Shown piece after piece: positions 61,060 to 64,000 of a DNA stretch of 64,000 nucleotides. Both the position numbers and the translations under genes were made by a program. The DNA comes from Croceicoccus sp. YJ47 (GTDB lineage Bacteria; Pseudomonadota; Alphaproteobacteria; Sphingomonadales; Sphingomonadaceae). The stretch's first letter is position 1. Each line of letters starts with the position of its first letter. Below the pieces are notes generated by a model. The model made no database searches and was not told where the DNA came from. It worked only from the letters and a program-made list of their open reading frames with translations. The stretch is taken from contig NZ_CP067087.1 in the NCBI RefSeq assembly GCF_016745095.1, forward strand, positions 2,592,501-2,656,500. Direction: 5' to 3'.

Positions 61060-61530
61060 GTGTCCGCTTTCGTGATCCGTTCCGCCTCGGGCGCCGAAGA
61101 TCGCGAATTCATCCGGACGCTCGACGATCGCCTGATCGATGTCATCGTCGCACCTGCCCATTCGCGTGCCGAGGTCGCCGCGTTTCAGGCGCGTTTCACC
61201 GCGACCGCCTTTGCCGCAAGCGAGGAGGCCGGCGCGACATTCGTGGCCTGCAATGCGGATGGGCGGCGGCTGGGCTATGTCAATGTGCGGCCCGGCGTGG
61301 ACGATATCGCAGACGCACCGTGCGCCTATATCGCCCTGCTCGCCGTCGTGGAGGAGCAGGAGCGGACCGGCGTGGCGCGGGCGCTGGTCCAACACGCGGA
61401 AAGCTGGGCCATGCAAAAGGGTTATGAGCGGATCGCTCTCGACGTTTTTGCAAGCAACGCGGGTGCGCGCGCGTTTTACGAGTCTGCGGGATATGGTGCC
61501 GAAACGCTGCGCCTGGTTCGGCAGATCTGA
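61060..61530 (+). CDS. GNAT-family N-acetyltransferase
   Basis: 156 residues with a GNAT fold. The acetyl-CoA loop is [22 protein letters not shown], followed by [19 protein letters not shown], the usual beta-5/alpha-5 ending. The start is a GTG directly after the cobT stop. The acceptor is unknown. Confidence 0.9.
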   Translation: MSAFVIRSASGAEDREFIRTLDDRLIDVIVAPAHSRAEVAAFQARFTATAFAASEEAGATFVACNADGRRLGYVNVRPGVDDIADAPCAYIALLAVVEEQERTGVARALVQHAESWAMQKGYERIALDVFASNAGARAFYESAGYGAETLRLVRQI

Positions 61531-61601
61531 CTGCACAGGGCGGGCCTTGCGAAAAAATGCGATGCTTGCCGCCTGCGGGCGCAGCGCCTAGACACTCGGA
61601 C

Positions 61602-62351
61602 ATGGCAGGTGAAATTCTCGACAACCGGGGGCGTGGCGAGGCCGGGTGGGCCTTGCCCCCTGTGCATCCCGAAGGCCGCAAGTTTGCGTTGATCGCTGCG
61701 GGTATCGCGCTTTTGTTCTTCGTCATCGGGTGGAGTTTCCTCGCCTGGACGACGGTGGCCGCGACGGGCGGCGTGCTGGCGTTCTTCCGCGATCCCGCCC
61801 GCGTCGTGCCGCAGGATGACGACGTGATTGTCGCGCCGGCAGACGGGCTCGTCACCCTCATCGCGCGCGTTCCCCCGCCGCCCGAATTGCAGGTCGACGA
61901 CGGATCGGGCCACGGCGGCATGGCGGGCGATCCCGTCACCCGCATCTCGATTTTCATGAGCATGTTCGACGTGCACATCAACCGCAGCCCGATCGCCGGC
62001 ACGGTCCGCCGGGTCGCATATATTCCGGGCAAGTTCGTCAATGCCGACCTCGACAAGGCGAGCGAGGACAACGAGCGTCAACATTTCCTCGTCGCGCGCG
62101 CGGACGGCGTGCAGGTCGGCTTTACGCAGATCGCCGGGCTGATCGCGCGCCGGATCGTCCCGTTCGTAAAACCGGGCGACATGGTCGCGGCGGGGCAGCG
62201 TATCGGCCTGATCCGGTTCGGCAGCCGCGTCGATGTCTATCTTCCCGCCGGCACCGAACCGCGGGTCGTCATGGGGCAAAGCACCATCGCCGGGGAAACC
62301 GTCCTCGCCACGATCGGCCATGCCCCACTTCTCGAAGGAGTTTCGCTTTGA
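61602..62351 (+). CDS. psd: Phosphatidylserine decarboxylase (short form)
   Basis: A 249-residue PSD-A-like enzyme making phosphatidylethanolamine. An N-terminal membrane hairpin ([22 protein letters not shown]) precedes [20 protein letters not shown]-like [26 protein letters not shown] and the self-cleavage site [11 protein letters not shown], where Ser near residue 207 becomes the pyruvoyl group. Its stop overlaps the pssA start (TTGA), so the two consecutive steps of PE synthesis are coupled. Confidence 0.95.
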   Translation: MAGEILDNRGRGEAGWALPPVHPEGRKFALIAAGIALLFFVIGWSFLAWTTVAATGGVLAFFRDPARVVPQDDDVIVAPADGLVTLIARVPPPPELQVDDGSGHGGMAGDPVTRISIFMSMFDVHINRSPIAGTVRRVAYIPGKFVNADLDKASEDNERQHFLVARADGVQVGFTQIAGLIARRIVPFVKPGDMVAAGQRIGLIRFGSRVDVYLPAGTEPRVVMGQSTIAGETVLATIGHAPLLEGVSL

Positions 62352-63172
62352 ACCACGACGATGACCGCCACGCCGAACCGGGCGATGTCGGGCCGCGCAT
62401 CTCGCATGGCGAGCGCGCCGTGCCCTCGCGGCGGAGCCGTGGGCTTTCGGTGCGGGCGGTGGCGCCCAATGCCATTACCGCCGCGGCGCTGTGCTTTGGC
62501 CTGACGGGCATTCGTTTCGCGACCGACGGTTTGTGGGGGATGGCGGTTCTCGCCGTGATCGTCGCCGGGCTGCTCGACGGGATCGACGGGCGGATCGCCC
62601 GCCTGCTGAAGGCGCAATCGCGTTTCGGGGCGGAGCTCGACAGCCTTGCCGATTCGCTGTCCTTCGGCGTTGCGCCCGCGCTGATCATCTTCATGTGGTC
62701 GCTTCAGGAATTGCCGCGGCTGGGCTGGTTCGCGGCGCTGGCGCTGGCGCTGTGCTGCATGTTGCGGCTCGCCCGGTTCAATGCGCAGATCGACGAGGAT
62801 GAACAGCCGCACAAATCCGCCGGCTTCCTGACCGGAGTGCCCGCGCCGGTCGGGGCGGGGCTGGCGTTTCTGCCGCTGTACCTGTGGATGGCGTCGGGGG
62901 AGGCGATCTTCCGCAATCCGGTGCTCGTCGCGATCTGGATCGTGTTGATGGCGTTCCTGATGATTTCCAATCTCGCGACGCTGAGCTGGACCTCGATCAA
63001 GCCGGATCGGTCCATCCGGATCGAGCTGATCGCCTTGCTGGGTATTCTGGGTGTTGCGCTGATGCTGGAGCCCTGGCTCTCGCTCGTCGGGCTTTGCGTG
63101 GTGTATCTCGCGCTCTTGCCGCTGGGCTGGTGGCGCTACCGCAAGGTCAGGCGAGCGCGGGCCGCGGCATAG
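62348..63172 (+). CDS. pssA: CDP-diacylglycerol-serine O-phosphatidyltransferase
   Basis: A 274-residue CDP-alcohol phosphatidyltransferase. The signature DGxxAR-x8-GxxxD-x3-D is seen as [28 protein letters not shown] (about 79-106). Six to eight membrane helices surround it ([22 protein letters not shown]-like). It makes phosphatidylserine from CDP-diacylglycerol and serine, feeding psd. It starts at a TTG overlapping the psd stop. Confidence 0.94.
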   Translation: MNHDDDRHAEPGDVGPRISHGERAVPSRRSRGLSVRAVAPNAITAAALCFGLTGIRFATDGLWGMAVLAVIVAGLLDGIDGRIARLLKAQSRFGAELDSLADSLSFGVAPALIIFMWSLQELPRLGWFAALALALCCMLRLARFNAQIDEDEQPHKSAGFLTGVPAPVGAGLAFLPLYLWMASGEAIFRNPVLVAIWIVLMAFLMISNLATLSWTSIKPDRSIRIELIALLGILGVALMLEPWLSLVGLCVVYLALLPLGWWRYRKVRRARAAA

Positions 63173-63380
63173 TGGCCGGGCCGCTGCGCCGCGCCGTGCT
63201 GCGCGGTGCGGGACGGGGTCGCGCCTTTGGTTGCGGTGCACGGGCCTTCGACACGGAAGGCTCCCCATGCCGCAACAAGGGCGCCAGATCCTTCAACCAT
63301 TTGCAGCTCATGACGCAACCCGCGACGCCGCAAAGGGCGAAGAACAGGAGGGGCAGGACTGTCGTCGCGAAATGTGTCAT
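63147..63380 (-). CDS. Small membrane protein, unknown
   Basis: 77 residues, not recognised. One N-terminal helix (THFATTVLPLLFFALCGVAGCVM) is followed by a basic, proline-rich tail (KARAPQPKARPRPAPRST). The ATG has a good ribosome site (GAAGGATCAGACC). Its 3' end overlaps the pssA 3' end by 26 bases on the opposite strand. It is divergent from rpsB. A GTTC-N7-GTTC pattern lies about 115 bases upstream. Confidence 0.6.
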   Translation of the reverse strand: MTHFATTVLPLLFFALCGVAGCVMSCKWLKDLAPLLRHGEPSVSKARAPQPKARPRPAPRSTARRSGPATMPRPALA

Positions 63381-63752
63381 GGTCTGATCCTTCGTTCGAT
63401 CGCGGCAGGGGTGTGTTTACAAACCTTGTCACAAACCTGTCGAAATCCTGTGGATAACGGGATATCCCGTAAGCTGTTCCGTTTCTTCCCTTAATGTTCC
63501 TCTTTTGTTCACTCTGGTCAAGCGGAATTTGCGGCGGGGCGAATTGCGCATCCGACAAACCGAATGGCCGGGCCTGCCTGTTTGTCCTTTGCAAAGCGGG
63601 CGTATTGGGCTAAGGGCGCGTCGTTCGCGTCTCTTGCCGACGGGCAGGGGGCGCGGACATTTTAACTCCACATGGTCGGCACACATACCGGTGCCGTGGG
63701 CGTATCGCCCCGGTTCCCGCTGGCCAGAGGCTCAACCGGAAAGGAATTCCCT
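63381..63752. other. rpsB upstream region with repeat, DnaA-like box and palindrome
   Basis: A 372-base gap before rpsB. A tandem near-repeat ACAAACCTTGTC / ACAAACCTGTC runs at about 63418-63441. TGTGGATAA at 63449-63457 is an exact reverse-complement DnaA box (TTATCCACA). ACGGGATATCCCGT at 63457-63470 is a perfect 14-base palindrome abutting it. GTTC-N7-GTTC is at 63496-63510. The region must also contain the rpsB promoter and leader. No coding sequence is apparent. Confidence 0.6.

Positions 63753-64000
<248 letters not shown>

Noticed and set aside
58572-61145. Very long open frame antisense to fsa-cobT
   Set aside because: It has no recognisable domain and mirrors two well-supported genes; such antisense frames are expected at this GC content.
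63496-63510. Firm SOS (LexA) box
   Set aside because: GTTC-N7-GTTC is expected about once per window of this size by chance; kept only as a weak note.

Overview
The window reads as a chromosomal stretch of a GC-rich alphaproteobacterium. It most resembles Sphingomonadales, perhaps Erythrobacteraceae, but that placement is inferred from gene content and protein style, with no 16S or marker search. Supporting signs are a CcrM-type GANTC methyltransferase, the three-gene proton-translocating transhydrogenase beside a 40-residue aa3-type oxidase subunit IV, an F1 operon atpHAGDC with a very short epsilon, a split glycine decarboxylase behind a tandem glycine riboswitch, and a psd-pssA pair. I found no tRNA, rRNA, CRISPR array, insertion sequence or prophage.

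Layout. 1-5.7 kb: the 3' end of a GH97 glycosidase gene, a cardiolipin synthase and a secreted type-B carboxylesterase. 5.9-11.6 kb: a copper-handling island. copA-copB run leftward. A CsoR-type repressor gene runs rightward, followed by a DUF411 protein, a glutaredoxin-MauE fusion, a DUF305 membrane protein and a lipoprotein. Two copper-operator-like palindromes lie between the two arms. 11.9-18.8 kb: a single-domain response regulator, an alpha/beta hydrolase, two cysteine desulfurases plus a 2Fe-2S ferredoxin, a DJ-1/PfpI protein and parC. 18.9-25.6 kb: a leftward block with an RGG-tailed RNA helicase, a retropepsin-like protease, CCA-adding enzyme, NUDIX, DUF1285, GNAT and a sorbosone/glucose dehydrogenase-like lipoprotein. 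25.6-30.6 kb: rnhB, ccrM, folP, a DUF1643 gene and an NtrC-family regulator. 31-34.2 kb: oxidase subunit IV and pntAA-pntAB-pntB. 34.3-42.4 kb: an amino-acid racemase, dgt, a Rossmann protein, then glycine riboswitch-gcvT-gcvH-gcvPA-gcvPB-DUF938. 42.5-45.8 kb: an entericidin, an EamA transporter, a small membrane protein, cpaF and an HNH protein. 45.9-50.7 kb: the F1 ATP synthase genes. 50.9-58.5 kb: a trypsin-like protease, ogt, an FeS-type photolyase, a GST, priA and a DUF4197 gene. 58.6-64 kb: fsa, cobT, GNAT, psd, pssA, a small membrane protein and the start of rpsB.

Sequence integrity is the most striking overall signal. Five normally intact genes are interrupted: a cysteine desulfurase, cca, pntAB, an EamA transporter and a DUF4197 gene. 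folP carries an odd substitution. Four anomalies (the desulfurase catalytic loop, cca, pntAB, folP) all become family-like if a CTAG is read as CCGG. The transporter frameshift is a one-base loss in a G run. I infer systematic consensus errors, possibly linked to base modification, rather than wholesale gene decay; raw reads would decide this.

The best candidate for under-described biology is the copper island, where a periplasm-facing CGCC protein, a glutaredoxin fused to a MauE membrane redox domain, a DUF305 membrane protein and a lipoprotein are translationally coupled under a CsoR-type switch.
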